The notes: generated by a model from the letters alone, not told the origin. Positions 1-9,117 are shown, counted from the stretch's first letter. The stretch: 64,000 nucleotides of DNA from Streptosporangium pseudovulgare (GCF_014648055.1 NZ_BMQJ01000004.1:1-64000), one strand, 5' to 3'. Translations and numbers: made by a program.

Positions 1-2
1 CC

Positions 3-125
3 GCGCCGTACGAGCTGGAGCGGGCCGACGGCGCGTACTCGCCCGTGGAGATCGCGATCCGCCGGGGCCTGGGACGGGACACCTCCGGTCCGGACGGGGA
101 CGGCGCCAACGACAGCGCCGGGTAG
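3..125 (+). CDS. C-terminal end of an unidentified protein (5' truncated by window)
   Basis: An open frame enters from the left edge and ends at a TAG at 123-125. The last 40 residues include APYELERADG, PVEIAIRRGLGRD and an acidic, disordered-looking tail ending ANDSAG. Third positions are nearly all G or C, so the frame is very likely coding. Too little is visible to name a family. The next gene begins about 60 bases downstream on the same strand. Confidence 0.6.
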   Translation, partial: APYELERADGAYSPVEIAIRRGLGRDTSGPDGDGANDSAG

Positions 126-188
126 ACGCGCGCGGCGCGGCGGGTGGGGCATGGGTGGATGTCATGTACAACGGAGGCAGAGACAGCG

Positions 189-1013
189 GTGGATCTGCGG
201 GTGAGTGGCCGCAACGCACGATTCCAGCAGTGGGAGGCTCTCCTCCGGAATCGGACCAAGCGGCAGCGTCGCGGTGAGTTCCTCGTGCAGGGCGTGCGCC
301 CGATCACCATGGCCGTCGAACACGGCTGGCAGATCCGAGAGCTGCTCTACGACACCGGTGCTCAGCTGTCCGGCTGGGCACAGGAGGCCCTGGACACGGT
401 CCGAGCCGAGAAGATCGCCGTCTCCCGTGAACTGATGCACGAGCTGGGAGGCAAGGCGGACACGATTCCGGAGCTGCTGGCCGTGGTCGCGATGCCGGAG
501 GACGACCTGTGCCGGATCCCGGCCGCGCCGGCCATGCTCACCGTCGTGTTCGATCGGCCCACCAGCCCCGGCAACATCGGGACCCTCGTCCGGTCCGCAG
601 ACGCCTTCGGCGCCTCCGGGGTCATCATCACCGGGCATGCCGCCGACGTGTACGACCCGAAGGCGGTCCGGGCGAGCACCGGCTCGCTGTTCGCCCTACC
701 CGTGGTCCGGGTGCCCTCACACCAGGCCGTTCTGTCCTGGGTCGCCGACGTCCGCGCCAAGGGCATCGGCATGAGCATCGTGGGAACCGATGAGCACGGC
801 GCACTGGATGCCGCCGTGTACGACTTCACGCAACCCACGCTGACCTTGATCGGCAATGAGACCACCGGTCTCAGCTCCGGCTGGCGTGAGGCCTGCGACC
901 GGTTCGTCCGGATCCCGATGTCCGGGTCCGCCAGCTCCCTGAACGCGGCGGCCGCCGCGACCGTCGTGCTGTACGAATCGGCACGCCAGCGGACCGCCGC
1001 CGCCCGGCGGTAG
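189..1013 (+). CDS. TrmH/SpoU-family RNA 2'-O-ribose methyltransferase
   Basis: Predicted SAM-dependent methyltransferase that modifies a ribose 2'-hydroxyl in rRNA or tRNA. The three SPOUT motifs are visible: NIGTLVRS near residue 129, GNETTGLS near 222 and SLNAAAAA near 250. The N-terminal part (residues 1-100) has the look of the SpoU substrate-binding domain (RGEFLVQG, a conserved early motif of rRNA-type members). At 274 residues the length is normal. I chose the GTG at 189 because GGAGG at 173-177 precedes it and FQQWEALLRNR follows; the frame is open further up (ATG at 162, GTG at 144). The exact target nucleotide cannot be read from the sequence. Confidence 0.9.
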   Translation: MDLRVSGRNARFQQWEALLRNRTKRQRRGEFLVQGVRPITMAVEHGWQIRELLYDTGAQLSGWAQEALDTVRAEKIAVSRELMHELGGKADTIPELLAVVAMPEDDLCRIPAAPAMLTVVFDRPTSPGNIGTLVRSADAFGASGVIITGHAADVYDPKAVRASTGSLFALPVVRVPSHQAVLSWVADVRAKGIGMSIVGTDEHGALDAAVYDFTQPTLTLIGNETTGLSSGWREACDRFVRIPMSGSASSLNAAAAATVVLYESARQRTAAARR

Positions 1014-1102
1014 CGCACTGATCGCAGGCGACGGCCCGGCGCCGAACCGCTGGATCCCCGGATCACACGCACTCTCGGCGTACCGGCTCAACGAGATATG
1101 CC

Positions 1103-1489
1103 TCAGAGGATGTGCATGCGGACGCCGAGGCGGCGGATGCGGTCGCGGTAGCTGTAGCGCTCCAGGTCCAGCAGGGTTCGTACGGCCTGCTGGGCCATGG
1201 GGTGGTCGCGGACGAGCATCGGGGCGATCTTCTCGGCGCGTTCCAGCTCGGCCACGGCGGCATCGCGCTTGCCGCACCACAGCAGCCCTCGCGCGTAATC
1301 GAGGTGGTGGTACCCGGCGCGGCCGGCCTGCAGGCCCTTCGGAAGCTGGACCGTCTGCGCTCGCTGCACGGCCCCCGGCCCGTCGCCCAGCTCGACGGCT
1401 ACGGCGACACCGTGGATGTCGATGTTGGGCTGGTTCGTGGACAGCTGGTAGTAGTTCGTGCGCTGGCGAGCGCCGAACCGGGTGACCGC
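1103..1489 (-). pseudogene. C-terminal remnant of an XRE-family (helix-turn-helix plus TPR-like) regulator
   Basis: The minus strand is open from a stop at 1490-1492 to the stop at 1103-1105. It reads TNYYQLSTNQPNIDIHG, then VELGDG, AGRAGYHHLDYARGLLW, and ends RRLGVRMHIL. This is the typical C-terminal third of the ~400-residue actinomycete XRE regulators that carry helical repeats. The N-terminal HTH and about 280 residues are absent and no start or ribosome site sits at the break. I infer a deletion remnant rather than a working gene. The first possible internal start is a GTG at 1369. Confidence 0.6.
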
Positions 1490-1793
1490 CTACGCCTCGC
1501 GGCCGGTGTCCGGGACCGAGGAGGTCGCCCGCCTGGTCGCCGCTCGATACGCGGAGCTGCGGCGGAACACGTCGCGAAGGGGCGACGGCATGAGCCCGGA
1601 GCGCCGGGCCGACGGCCCGGGGGATGTGACCCCACTGCGCTCCCCCGGCTGACGATCCGCACGGGGCCGTCGCCCGGCACGTTCCCCGGCGGCGATTACC
1701 CCTGCACCGGCGGGATTTGGCACACTGCGGGGAGCGCGCGGAGCGAACCCTCCGGCGGATGACGAGGAGTTGTGAGCCGGAGATGAGTGTCCG
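1490..1793. other. Intergenic stretch beside the XRE remnant, no convincing gene
   Basis: The plus strand is open from about 1458 to a TGA at 1650-1652 (ending TPLRSPG) with GC-rich third positions, containing GTEEVARLVAARYAELRR. It overlaps the regulator remnant on the opposite strand and has no ribosome-binding site. It may be the tail of another deleted gene brought next to the remnant. Nothing recognisable follows until the HAD gene. Confidence 0.3.
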
Positions 1794-2411
1794 ATGACGT
1801 CGGTGGGATTCGACCTGGACATGACGCTCGCCGACACGCGCGCCGGTATCGCGGCCGTCTTCGACGAACTGTCCCTGCGGCTCGGTGTGTTCATCGACAG
1901 TGCCGTCGTGGTGGCGAGGCTCGGGCCGCCGCTGGAGTGGGAGCTGGCCAACTGGCTGCCGCCGGAGGAGATCCCGTCGGCCGTGGCTCTCTACCGGGAG
2001 CTGTACCCCTCGCTCGCCGTGCCCGCCACCGTCCCCATGCCCGGCGCGCGCGAGGCCGTCGAGGCCGTACGGCGCGGCGGCGGCCGGGTCATCGTGGTGA
2101 CCGGGAAGAACCCCATCGACGCGACGCGGACGGTCGAGTTCCTCGGCCTGGAGGTGGACATGGTCGCCGGGTCGGTCTTCGGAGCCGCCAAGGGCCCGGC
2201 CCTCGTCGACTTCGGCGCGACCGCCTACGTGGGGGACCACGTGGCCGACATCGAGGCGGCCCGGGCCGGCGGCGCGGTCAGCGTGGCGGTGGCCACCGGC
2301 GGTCATCCGGCGGAGGATCTGCGCGATCACGGGGCCGACGTGGTCCTGGCGGATCTGACCGAGTTCGGGGAGTGGTTCGGCGGCTGGCGAAACACCGCTG
2401 TCGTCGCGTAA
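1794..2411 (+). CDS. HAD-superfamily hydrolase (phosphoglycolate-phosphatase-like)
   Basis: A 205-residue HAD phosphatase. Motif I is FDLDMTLADT (nucleophile Asp7, acid/base Asp9), motif II is VTGKN near residue 104, the motif III lysine is in FGAAKGPAL, and motif IV is YVGDHVADIEAA with the metal-binding GD. Between motifs I and II lies a helical cap domain (FDELSLRLG to YRELYPSLA), as in type C1 enzymes acting on small phosphometabolites. The substrate cannot be read. The ATG at 1794 puts motif I at the extreme N-terminus, normal for the family. A weak GGAG lies just upstream. Confidence 0.85.
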   Translation: MTSVGFDLDMTLADTRAGIAAVFDELSLRLGVFIDSAVVVARLGPPLEWELANWLPPEEIPSAVALYRELYPSLAVPATVPMPGAREAVEAVRRGGGRVIVVTGKNPIDATRTVEFLGLEVDMVAGSVFGAAKGPALVDFGATAYVGDHVADIEAARAGGAVSVAVATGGHPAEDLRDHGADVVLADLTEFGEWFGGWRNTAVVA

Positions 2412-2500
2412 TTCCGGGGAAATAGACGGTCGCCCCCGGCGTCCTGTGGGCATAACCTACATCCATTCCTTTTCACGACAGTCTGAACGAGGTCACCCCT

Positions 2501-2899
2501 GTGCCGAGTGGCAAGGTCAAGTGGTACGACGCCGACAAGGGTTTCGGCTTCCTCACCCGCGACGACGGCGGTGAGGTCTTCGTGCATTCCTCCGCGCTTC
2601 CCGGTGGCGTGGACTCCCTCAAGCCAGGGCAGAAGGTCGAGTTCGGTGTGGCCGAGGGGCGCCGTGGCCAGCAGGCGCTCTCGGTTCGCGTGATCGACCA
2701 GCCCCCGACGCTCGCCAAGGCCGCCAAACCGAAGGGCAAGCGCAAGAAGCCCGACGAGATGGTGGTCATCGTGGAAGACCTGATCAAGCTACTGGATGAC
2801 GTCTCCACGGCGTACCAGAAGGGCAAGCACCCCGAGCCCGCACACGGCAGGAAGATCGCCGCCATCCTCCGCACGGTGGCCGACGACCTGGAGGCCTGA
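2501..2899 (+). CDS. Cold-shock domain protein with C-terminal extension
   Basis: Single-strand nucleic-acid-binding protein. Residues 1-66 form a cold-shock OB-fold with RNP1 (KGFGFLT) and RNP2 (VFVHSSA). The remaining ~65 residues are a Lys-rich linker (KPKGKRKK) and a helical tail ending in AAILRTVADDLEA. Many actinomycete cold-shock proteins are only 67 residues; this longer form is a recognised variant next to DUF3027/MFS genes. The GTG start at 2501 is preceded by GAGGT. The likely role is RNA chaperone activity or transcription antitermination; the tail's function is unknown. Confidence 0.9.
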   Translation: MPSGKVKWYDADKGFGFLTRDDGGEVFVHSSALPGGVDSLKPGQKVEFGVAEGRRGQQALSVRVIDQPPTLAKAAKPKGKRKKPDEMVVIVEDLIKLLDDVSTAYQKGKHPEPAHGRKIAAILRTVADDLEA

Positions 2900-2961
2900 C
2901 CGCGCTCCGGTGGCTCCCGGTACGGCGGTGACCACCGCGGCCCCGTGACCGGCCCCCGCGT

Positions 2962-4743
2962 TCAGCCGTGGGGGTTGGTCAGCGGTTTGGTGTGCTTCTC
3001 CGTCTTGTCCGCCGGGTGGTCCCCGTGCCGCACGATCGTGGTGGCCGGCCCGGTGGGCTTCGGGGCGCGCCGCGTCCACCGGAGCCGGCGCGTGCCGGAC
3101 GCCGGGGCGTCGTCGTGCGGCTCGCCCGCCGGGCCGCCGGACGTCGGGCCGCTGGGCACCGGGCCGTCCGGCGAGGGGCCGCCGGACGAGGGGCCCTGCG
3201 GGTCGCCGTCCGGCGCGGGCGGGGCGACGGGCCCCTCGGAGCCGGGCACGTCGTCCCCGGCGACCGTCGTGACGGCGGGGGCGTCAGATGCGGCCGGGGC
3301 GCCGGAGGCGGTCCGGGCGGCCTGGGCCCGCTCCTCCACCGCCATCGTCCGCCCGCGGCGCCGCGCCACCAGCCAGCCGAACGAGCCGCCCAGCAGCGCC
3401 GCCATCACCGCGAGCCCGGTACGGCCGCCGGCGAACAGCGACAGCAGCAGCCCGAACAGGCCGCCGGCCACCCAGGTGACCTGCAGGATCGCCTCCACCA
3501 CGCCGAAGGTGGACGAGCGCACCTCCTCGCCGATCTCGCGCTGCACGATGGCGTCGAGCGCCAGCTTGCCCAGCCCCTGGGCGAACGCGGCCACCAGGGC
3601 GACGGCCACCGCCGTCCACAGGGTGAACACCACCGCCGGGACGATCGTCGCCACGGTCGTCAACGCCAGCGTGGCCAGCACGATGACCTGGGGAGAGCGG
3701 CGGCGCATCCGGGAGGCCACGGCCGTACCGGCGAGGCCGCCCGCCCCGGCGGCCACCGCCAGCAGGCCGATGGTCACCGCGGGCGCCTGGCCCGGCAGCT
3801 TGCCGTCCTGCACCAGGAACAGCAGGTAGAACAGCAGGAACCCGGACTGGGCGCGGATGGCCATGTTGGCCCGCATCGCCTCGGTCACCACCGGGCCGAC
3901 GTTCAGCAGGGTGCGCCAGCGGTGCGGGCGTTCCTCCCCCTCCTCACGGAGCTCCTCCAGGTCGGGGGAGTCGACGTGGCGCGGGAGCCGTACGGCCCAC
4001 ACGCCCTGGAGCAGGAAGACGACCGTCGCCCCGCGCAGCATCCAGTCGCCGCCGACCCAGGCGCTGACGCCCGCGCCGACCGGGACCGCCACCCCGGCCG
4101 CCACCAGCGCGAACAACGCGACCCTGGCGTTCGCGGTGACCAGCGGGATGTCGGCCGGCAGCACGTTCGGCATGATCGCGGCGCGGGAGACGCTGTACGC
4201 CTTCGACAGCACCAGCACGGCCAGCGCCGCCGGGAAGATGGTGAACGGGTCGCCGCTGACGAACGCCGCCGCCATCGCGAAGCACAGCAGCCCGCGGCCG
4301 AACAGCGTGCCGGCCATCACGAAGCGCCGGCCGGAGCGGAAGCGGTCGAGGACCGGGCCGACGAACGGCGCGACCACCACGAAGGGGATCATCGTGATCA
4401 GCAGGTAGAGGGCGACCTGGCCGCGGGCCTCGTTGACCGGGAGCTTGAACAGCGTCCCGGCCAGGGCCGCGGTGACCAGCGCGTCGCCGGCGCTCTGCCC
4501 GGCGGTCAGTTCGATGAGCGGGCCGAGCCCGGTGCGGCCGGCCCCCTGGGCGTGGGTGAGCCGCCGCGTGGCCCGGCCCATCCGGCGCACCCCGCCGGCC
4601 GTGCCGCGACCGGCGCGCGCCGCCGCCCGCCCCGCGCCCCGGCCCGCCCGTACGGTGCCACGCCCCGCCCCGGCCGCCGCCCGGCCCGTCCGGCGGGACG
4701 CCTCGCCCACCACCCGCCGCGCCCGGTTCCACCCGTTTCCCAC
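2962..4743 (-). CDS. MFS transporter
   Basis: Polytopic inner-membrane transporter. After a basic N-terminal tail of about 70 residues rich in Arg, Ala and Gly, the core starts at ELTAGQSAGDALV and shows paired hydrophobic segments, with RFRSGRRF in the position of the MFS loop 2-3 motif. The C-terminal ~110 residues are a cytoplasmic, Pro/Gly/Ser-rich tail. Substrate unknown. The GTG at 4743 is preferred because a good -10 (TAAGAC on the minus strand, 4751-4756) lies seven bases upstream, which fits a leaderless transcript. It is divergent from the DUF3027 gene. The frame stays open upstream to 4995, but that part has no MFS-like sequence. Confidence 0.85.
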   Translation of the reverse strand: MGNGWNRARRVVGEASRRTGRAAAGAGRGTVRAGRGAGRAAARAGRGTAGGVRRMGRATRRLTHAQGAGRTGLGPLIELTAGQSAGDALVTAALAGTLFKLPVNEARGQVALYLLITMIPFVVVAPFVGPVLDRFRSGRRFVMAGTLFGRGLLCFAMAAAFVSGDPFTIFPAALAVLVLSKAYSVSRAAIMPNVLPADIPLVTANARVALFALVAAGVAVPVGAGVSAWVGGDWMLRGATVVFLLQGVWAVRLPRHVDSPDLEELREEGEERPHRWRTLLNVGPVVTEAMRANMAIRAQSGFLLFYLLFLVQDGKLPGQAPAVTIGLLAVAAGAGGLAGTAVASRMRRRSPQVIVLATLALTTVATIVPAVVFTLWTAVAVALVAAFAQGLGKLALDAIVQREIGEEVRSSTFGVVEAILQVTWVAGGLFGLLLSLFAGGRTGLAVMAALLGGSFGWLVARRRGRTMAVEERAQAARTASGAPAASDAPAVTTVAGDDVPGSEGPVAPPAPDGDPQGPSSGGPSPDGPVPSGPTSGGPAGEPHDDAPASGTRRLRWTRRAPKPTGPATTIVRHGDHPADKTEKHTKPLTNPHG

Positions 4744-4962
4744 GCATCCAGTCTTACCCGATCGATCCGGCCCTACGATCGGCCCGCGGACCGGACCGGC
4801 CCGTTCAGCGGCGCGCTTCCGGCGGGGTCGGGACGCCTTTTTCGCACCGGGCGCCTCTTCCTGAAAAAATGGTGATGGCCAGGTCGTCCGATGGCCACGG
4901 CTCGCCCCCCGCCCCAGGGGAGGTACGGTGCCGTCCGCTCCGGACATGGGTGAGAATGAACT

Positions 4963-5037
4963 GTGAGTCAGCGCAACGAGCGAGCGAGCAAGCACAGCGA
5001 CCGTCCGGTTGCGGGGCCGACGGGAGCGGGCTCGTGA
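4963..5037 (+). CDS. 24-residue ORF ahead of DUF3027: leader peptide or displaced N-terminus
   Basis: GTG at 4963 opens a short frame beginning VSQRNERASKHSDRPVAG and ending at a TGA (5035-5037) that overlaps the GTG start of the DUF3027 gene. A -10-like GAGAAT (4952-4957) ends five bases before the GTG, so the transcript may begin at this codon. The arrangement fits a translated leader coupled to the next gene, or the true DUF3027 N-terminus in another frame after a one- or two-base indel. Confidence 0.4.
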   Translation: MSQRNERASKHSDRPVAGPTGAGS

Positions 5038-5861
5038 ACCGCGTCCGGACCCGCACCCCGGTTCTCGACCCCGCCTGCGCCGCCGCCGTGGACCTGGCCC
5101 GTTCCGCCGTGGAGGAGAACATCCGGCCCGACGAGGTGGGCGGGCACCTCGGAGCGCAGAGCGAGGGCGAGCGGGTCGTCACCCATTACTTCGCCTGCCT
5201 CGACCGCGCCTACGCCGGCTGGCGGTGGGCGGTGACCGTCGCCCGCGCCTCGCGGGCGCGCAACGTCACGGTCAGCGAGGTCGTGCTCGTGCCCGGCGAG
5301 GGCGCGCTGCTGCCGCCGCAGTGGGTGCCGTGGAGCGAGCGTCTGCTCCCCGGCGACCTCGGCGTGGGCGACCTGTTGCCCACCGCGGCCGACGACGTCC
5401 GCCTCGCGCCCGGCTTCACCGACACCGGTGAGGAGACCGACCGCGAGATGTTCTTCGAGTACGGCCTCGGCAGGGCCCGGGTGCTGTCCCCGGTCGGCCG
5501 TGACCGCGCCGTGCGGCGCTGGCACGCGGGTGAGGCGGGGCCGCACACCCCGATCGCGCACGCCGCGCCCGCCCAGTGCTCCACCTGTGGCTTCTACTGG
5601 CCGCTCGCCGGCGCGCTGGGCGCCACGTTCGGCGTCTGCACCAACGAGTTCGCCCCGGACGACGGCCGCGTGGTCGCCGCCGACCACGGCTGCGGCGCGC
5701 ACTCGGAGGCGGCCGTGACGCCGCCCCAGGTCGAGCCGGCCGCGCCGATCCTCGACGAGCTCGCCTACGACATCACCGAGCACCTCGCCGAGGAGCTGCC
5801 GGGGGCGGACCGCGGTGGTTCGGTGGACGACGCCGCGGCCGAGCCGCTGGGCCACTCCTGA
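5034..5861 (+). CDS. DUF3027 domain-containing protein
   Basis: A 275-residue actinobacterial protein of unknown function. Recognisable family blocks are GERVVTHYFACLDRAYAGWR, WAVTVARASRARNVTVSEV, LPPQWVPWSERL and DLLPTAADDVRLAPG. A later CSTCGFYWPLAG segment, with cysteines and a histidine further on (VCTNEF, ADHGCGAH), could bind a metal. I start at GTG 5034, preceded by GGGAG, because LDPACAAAVDLAR then lies where relatives have their conserved N-terminal helix. It is divergent from the MFS gene and upstream of the sacsin-type ATPase. This neighbourhood (MFS, cold shock, DUF3027, DUF2530, purine permease) is common in actinomycetes. Confidence 0.85.
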   Translation: MNRVRTRTPVLDPACAAAVDLARSAVEENIRPDEVGGHLGAQSEGERVVTHYFACLDRAYAGWRWAVTVARASRARNVTVSEVVLVPGEGALLPPQWVPWSERLLPGDLGVGDLLPTAADDVRLAPGFTDTGEETDREMFFEYGLGRARVLSPVGRDRAVRRWHAGEAGPHTPIAHAAPAQCSTCGFYWPLAGALGATFGVCTNEFAPDDGRVVAADHGCGAHSEAAVTPPQVEPAAPILDELAYDITEHLAEELPGADRGGSVDDAAAEPLGHS

Positions 5862-5990
5862 CCCGGCCCCCTCCCGCGGGGCCGCGTCCCGGTCCCCGCG
5901 GGGCCGTCCGGCGCGGGCGGGCCGTTCACGGCCCGGCGGCCCGGTGCGCGACGTGACCACTGGATCCCTTCGACCCTTGGACTCATCGCT

Positions 5991-8900
5991 GTGACTGACA
6001 TTTTCGGCCCCGACACCTTCGGCACCGACCGGATGCGCTCCGCCGTGCTCGCGGCCTGGACCGCCTCGCCCGCGCGGTTCCGCGAGGACGCCAACGCCGA
6101 GGAGGACTTCGCGCTCGGCGGCTACCGCGACCGGCTGATCGTCGAGCTCGCCCAGAACGCCGCCGACGCCGCGGTCCGCGCCGGGGTGCCGGGGCGGCTG
6201 CGCCTGTCGCTGCGCGAGGGCGTGCTGTCGGCCGCCAACACCGGCGCGTCGGTGGACGCCGCCGGGATCGAGAGCCTGTCGACGCTGCGCGCCTCCGCCA
6301 AGCGCGGCGAGGAGGACGCCGCGGGCCGCTTCGGCGTCGGTTTCGCCGCCGTGGTCTCGGTCACCGACGAGCCGGTGATCGGCTCGCTCGGGTCGGGGGT
6401 GGTCCGCTGGTCCCGTTCCCAGACCGCCGCGCTGGTGGCCGCCGAGCCGGTGCTCGCCGCGGAGCTGGCCGAGCGCGGCGGGCACGTGCCGCTGCTGCGC
6501 CTGCCGTTCCCGGCCGGCCCGGTGGAGGTGCCGCCGGGGTTCGACACGCTCGTCCGGCTGCCGCTGCGCGACGCCGCGTCCGAGGACGCCGTACGGCGGA
6601 TGCTGCGGGAGGCCGGTCCGGCGCTGCTGCTCGGGCTGCCCGCGCTGGAGTCGATCGAGATCGACCTCGACGGCGAGATGCGCACGATCCTGCCGGACGG
6701 CTGGCGGGTGGTCTCGGCGTCCGGGCGGTTCACCCCCGAGGAGGTGGCCGAGCTGTTCGCCGACCGGCCGACCGAGGAGCGGAGCCGGCCTCACTGGCTG
6801 GTCCGCTGGGCCGTACCGGTCGCCGGGGAGACGGGGGAGCCCCGGCCGCTGCCCGAGCTGGTCCGGCCGGTGGTGCACGCGCCGACGCCGAGTGACGAGC
6901 CGCTCGACCTGCCCGCCCTGCTCATCGCCTCCTTCCCGATGGCGACCGACCGGCGGCACGTGGCCATGGGGCCGCTGACCGACTTCCTGGTGGAGCGCGC
7001 CGCCGACGCCTATCTCGACCTGCTGGCCGGGCTGTCCCGCACGCCCGCCCTCCTCGACCTCGTCCCCGGCCTGATGGGCAGGGGCGAGCTCGACGCGCGG
7101 ATCCGCCGCGCCATCCTGCGCAGGCTCCCCGACCTGCCGCTGCTCCCCGCGCTGTCGCCGCCCGCCGACGCCGCCGTCGCCGAGGGCGCGGGCACGGGCG
7201 CGGGCACGCCGGGTGAGGACATCGTCGTCACGGGGCGGCAGGCGTCGGTGGTGGCGGCGCCGGGCGAGCTGCTTGCGAAGATCGCCGGCATGGTCCCCGG
7301 GCTGCTGCCGGCCGGGTGGCCGTCCCGGCACCCCGCGATCGCCGCGCTCGGCGTCCGGCGGGTGCAGCTGTCCGACGTGGTGGACATGCTCTCCGGGGAC
7401 GCCGTCGCCGATCTCGGCCCCGAATGGTGGCGGTCGCTGTACGAGGTGCTGCCCGCCGACGACCCCGAGGCGCTCGGGGCGCTGCCGGTGCCGCTGGCCG
7501 ACGGCCGCCTGGTCCGGGGGCCGCGCGGCACGCTGCTGCTGAGCGACGGTTCGGCGCTGGACCCGGCCGTGCTCGGCCCGCTGGGCCTGCGCGTGGTGCA
7601 CCCGGAGGCCGCTCATCCGCTGCTGCTGCGCCTGGGCGCCGCCGAGGCGACGCCCAGGACGGTCCTGGAGGACCCGCTGACCCGCTCCGCCGTCGCGGAG
7701 TCGCTGGACGGCCCCGACCCCGAGCCGGTGGCGCAGGCGGTGCTCGCGCTGGTGGACGCCGCCGGGCTGGTCCCCGGTGACGCCCCGTGGCTGTCGGAGC
7801 TGGCGCTGCGCGGCGCCGACGGCGAGCTGTACCCGGCGGGGGAGCTGCTCCTGGCCGACGGAGCGCTGGCCGGGCTGCTCGACGCCGAGACCCACTTCGG
7901 CACGGCCGCGCCCGACCTGGTGGAGCGGTACGGCCCGCGGGTGCTGGCCGCGGCCGGCGTGCTCGACGGCTTCGCCGTGGTCAACGACGCCGACGTCATG
8001 CTCGACCCGGACGAGTTCGACCACGACCTCGACCGCGAGGAGGAGTGGCTGGAGGCGGTGCTCGACCTGCTGCCCGACATCGACGTGCCGCCGGTCGCCA
8101 GGGAGTTCTCCGCCGTCCGCGACCTGGAGTACGTCGCCGACTGGCCGTCGGCCCTGGCCCTGCTGTCGCGCCCGCCGCTTCGCTCGGTCCTGCACCCGCT
8201 GCGGGTCCTGGCGGCCGGCGAGGTCGTGGAGGTGCCGTCCTACACCGCGTGGTGGCTGTCCACCCACCCGGTGCTGGACGGCCGGCGTCCCACGCAGCTG
8301 CGGCTGCCCGCCGCCGACCCGCTGCTGTTCGGCCTGTACGGCGACGCGCCCCCCGTGGTGGACGAGGCCGCGCTCGCCATGATCGGTGTGCGGACCACCC
8401 TGACCGACCTGCTCGCCTCGCACGGCGGCCCCGACGAGCTGCTGGACCTGCTGGGCGACCCCTCGGCCGAGGTGGACCGGGCGCAGCTGCGGTCGCTGTG
8501 GGTGGCGCTCGCCGGTGTCGAGCCCGCCCGCGTCGCGCCCCCGCGGGCGGTGCGGGCGATCCTCGACGGTGAGATCGTCGTCGTGGACGCCGAGAACGGG
8601 CGGCTGCTGGCGGGACCCGACCGCGTCGGGGGCGCCGGGGCCGAGGTGCCCGAGCCGGTCGTGGTGGAGGCCCCGGACCTGCTGCCGCTGGTGGCGGACC
8701 GGCCGCTGGTGCTGGCCCCGTTCGACCTCGCCGAGGCGCTGTCGGAGCTGCTCGACCTGCCGCTGGCCGGGGAGGAGGCGGCCGGTGAGGTGACCTCCTC
8801 GGGTGCGGTCCGCGAGGTGCCGCCCGCCGTGCGATCGCTGCTGCCCACCGCGCCCGCCACGTACGTGGAGCACGAGAAGCTGCTGGTGGACGGCGTCCCC

Positions 8901-9089
8901 GCGGCCTGGCGGTTCTTCGAGGGCACGGTGCACGCCTCGGGTGTGGAGGGCCTGGCGCGGGGGCTGGCCTGGGCGTCGGGCCAGTGGGGCGACCGGCTGG
9001 CCGTGGCGGCGCTGCTGCGCGACCCGGCGGCCGTGCCGCTGCTGCTCGCCGAGGCCGACCTGGACAGCTGGACCGCCTCGACGAACTAG
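5991..9089 (+). CDS. Sacsin N-terminal-type GHKL (HSP90-like) ATPase domain protein
   Basis: A 1032-residue cytoplasmic protein. Residues ~40-125 carry a GHKL ATPase signature: the N-box ELAQNAADAAVRAG near residue 50 and the glycine box GRFGVGFAAV near 115, as in HSP90 and sacsin N-terminal domains. The rest is alpha/beta, rich in Leu, Pro and acidic residues, with no transmembrane segment. The family is annotated only as sacsin N-terminal ATP-binding-like; a chaperone-like role is inference from the fold. The GTG at 5991 starts TDIFGPDTFGTDRM. No clear Shine-Dalgarno precedes it; a -10-like TGGACT lies close upstream, so it may be leaderless. Shadow frames longer than 1000 codons on the other strand are not genes. 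Confidence 0.85.
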   Translation: MTDIFGPDTFGTDRMRSAVLAAWTASPARFREDANAEEDFALGGYRDRLIVELAQNAADAAVRAGVPGRLRLSLREGVLSAANTGASVDAAGIESLSTLRASAKRGEEDAAGRFGVGFAAVVSVTDEPVIGSLGSGVVRWSRSQTAALVAAEPVLAAELAERGGHVPLLRLPFPAGPVEVPPGFDTLVRLPLRDAASEDAVRRMLREAGPALLLGLPALESIEIDLDGEMRTILPDGWRVVSASGRFTPEEVAELFADRPTEERSRPHWLVRWAVPVAGETGEPRPLPELVRPVVHAPTPSDEPLDLPALLIASFPMATDRRHVAMGPLTDFLVERAADAYLDLLAGLSRTPALLDLVPGLMGRGELDARIRRAILRRLPDLPLLPALSPPADAAVAEGAGTGAGTPGEDIVVTGRQASVVAAPGELLAKIAGMVPGLLPAGWPSRHPAIAALGVRRVQLSDVVDMLSGDAVADLGPEWWRSLYEVLPADDPEALGALPVPLADGRLVRGPRGTLLLSDGSALDPAVLGPLGLRVVHPEAAHPLLLRLGAAEATPRTVLEDPLTRSAVAESLDGPDPEPVAQAVLALVDAAGLVPGDAPWLSELALRGADGELYPAGELLLADGALAGLLDAETHFGTAAPDLVERYGPRVLAAAGVLDGFAVVNDADVMLDPDEFDHDLDREEEWLEAVLDLLPDIDVPPVAREFSAVRDLEYVADWPSALALLSRPPLRSVLHPLRVLAAGEVVEVPSYTAWWLSTHPVLDGRRPTQLRLPAADPLLFGLYGDAPPVVDEAALAMIGVRTTLTDLLASHGGPDELLDLLGDPSAEVDRAQLRSLWVALAGVEPARVAPPRAVRAILDGEIVVVDAENGRLLAGPDRVGGAGAEVPEPVVVEAPDLLPLVADRPLVLAPFDLAEALSELLDLPLAGEEAAGEVTSSGAVREVPPAVRSLLPTAPATYVEHEKLLVDGVPAAWRFFEGTVHASGVEGLARGLAWASGQWGDRLAVAALLRDPAAVPLLLAEADLDSWTASTN

Positions 9090-9117
9090 CGGCCGCCTTC
9101 CCGCCGTCCGCCGCCGG

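Noticed and set aside
717-2453. A 578-codon minus-strand frame over the methyltransferase and HAD genes
   Set aside because: Low-complexity Arg/Gly/Pro composition, and two clearly recognised proteins lie on the other strand.
4968-8933. A 1321-codon frame on the minus strand opposite DUF3027 and the sacsin-type gene
   Set aside because: It is His/Gln/Gly/Arg-rich with no domain, has no ribosome site and mirrors the third-position GC bias of genes on the other strand; a high-GC shadow frame.
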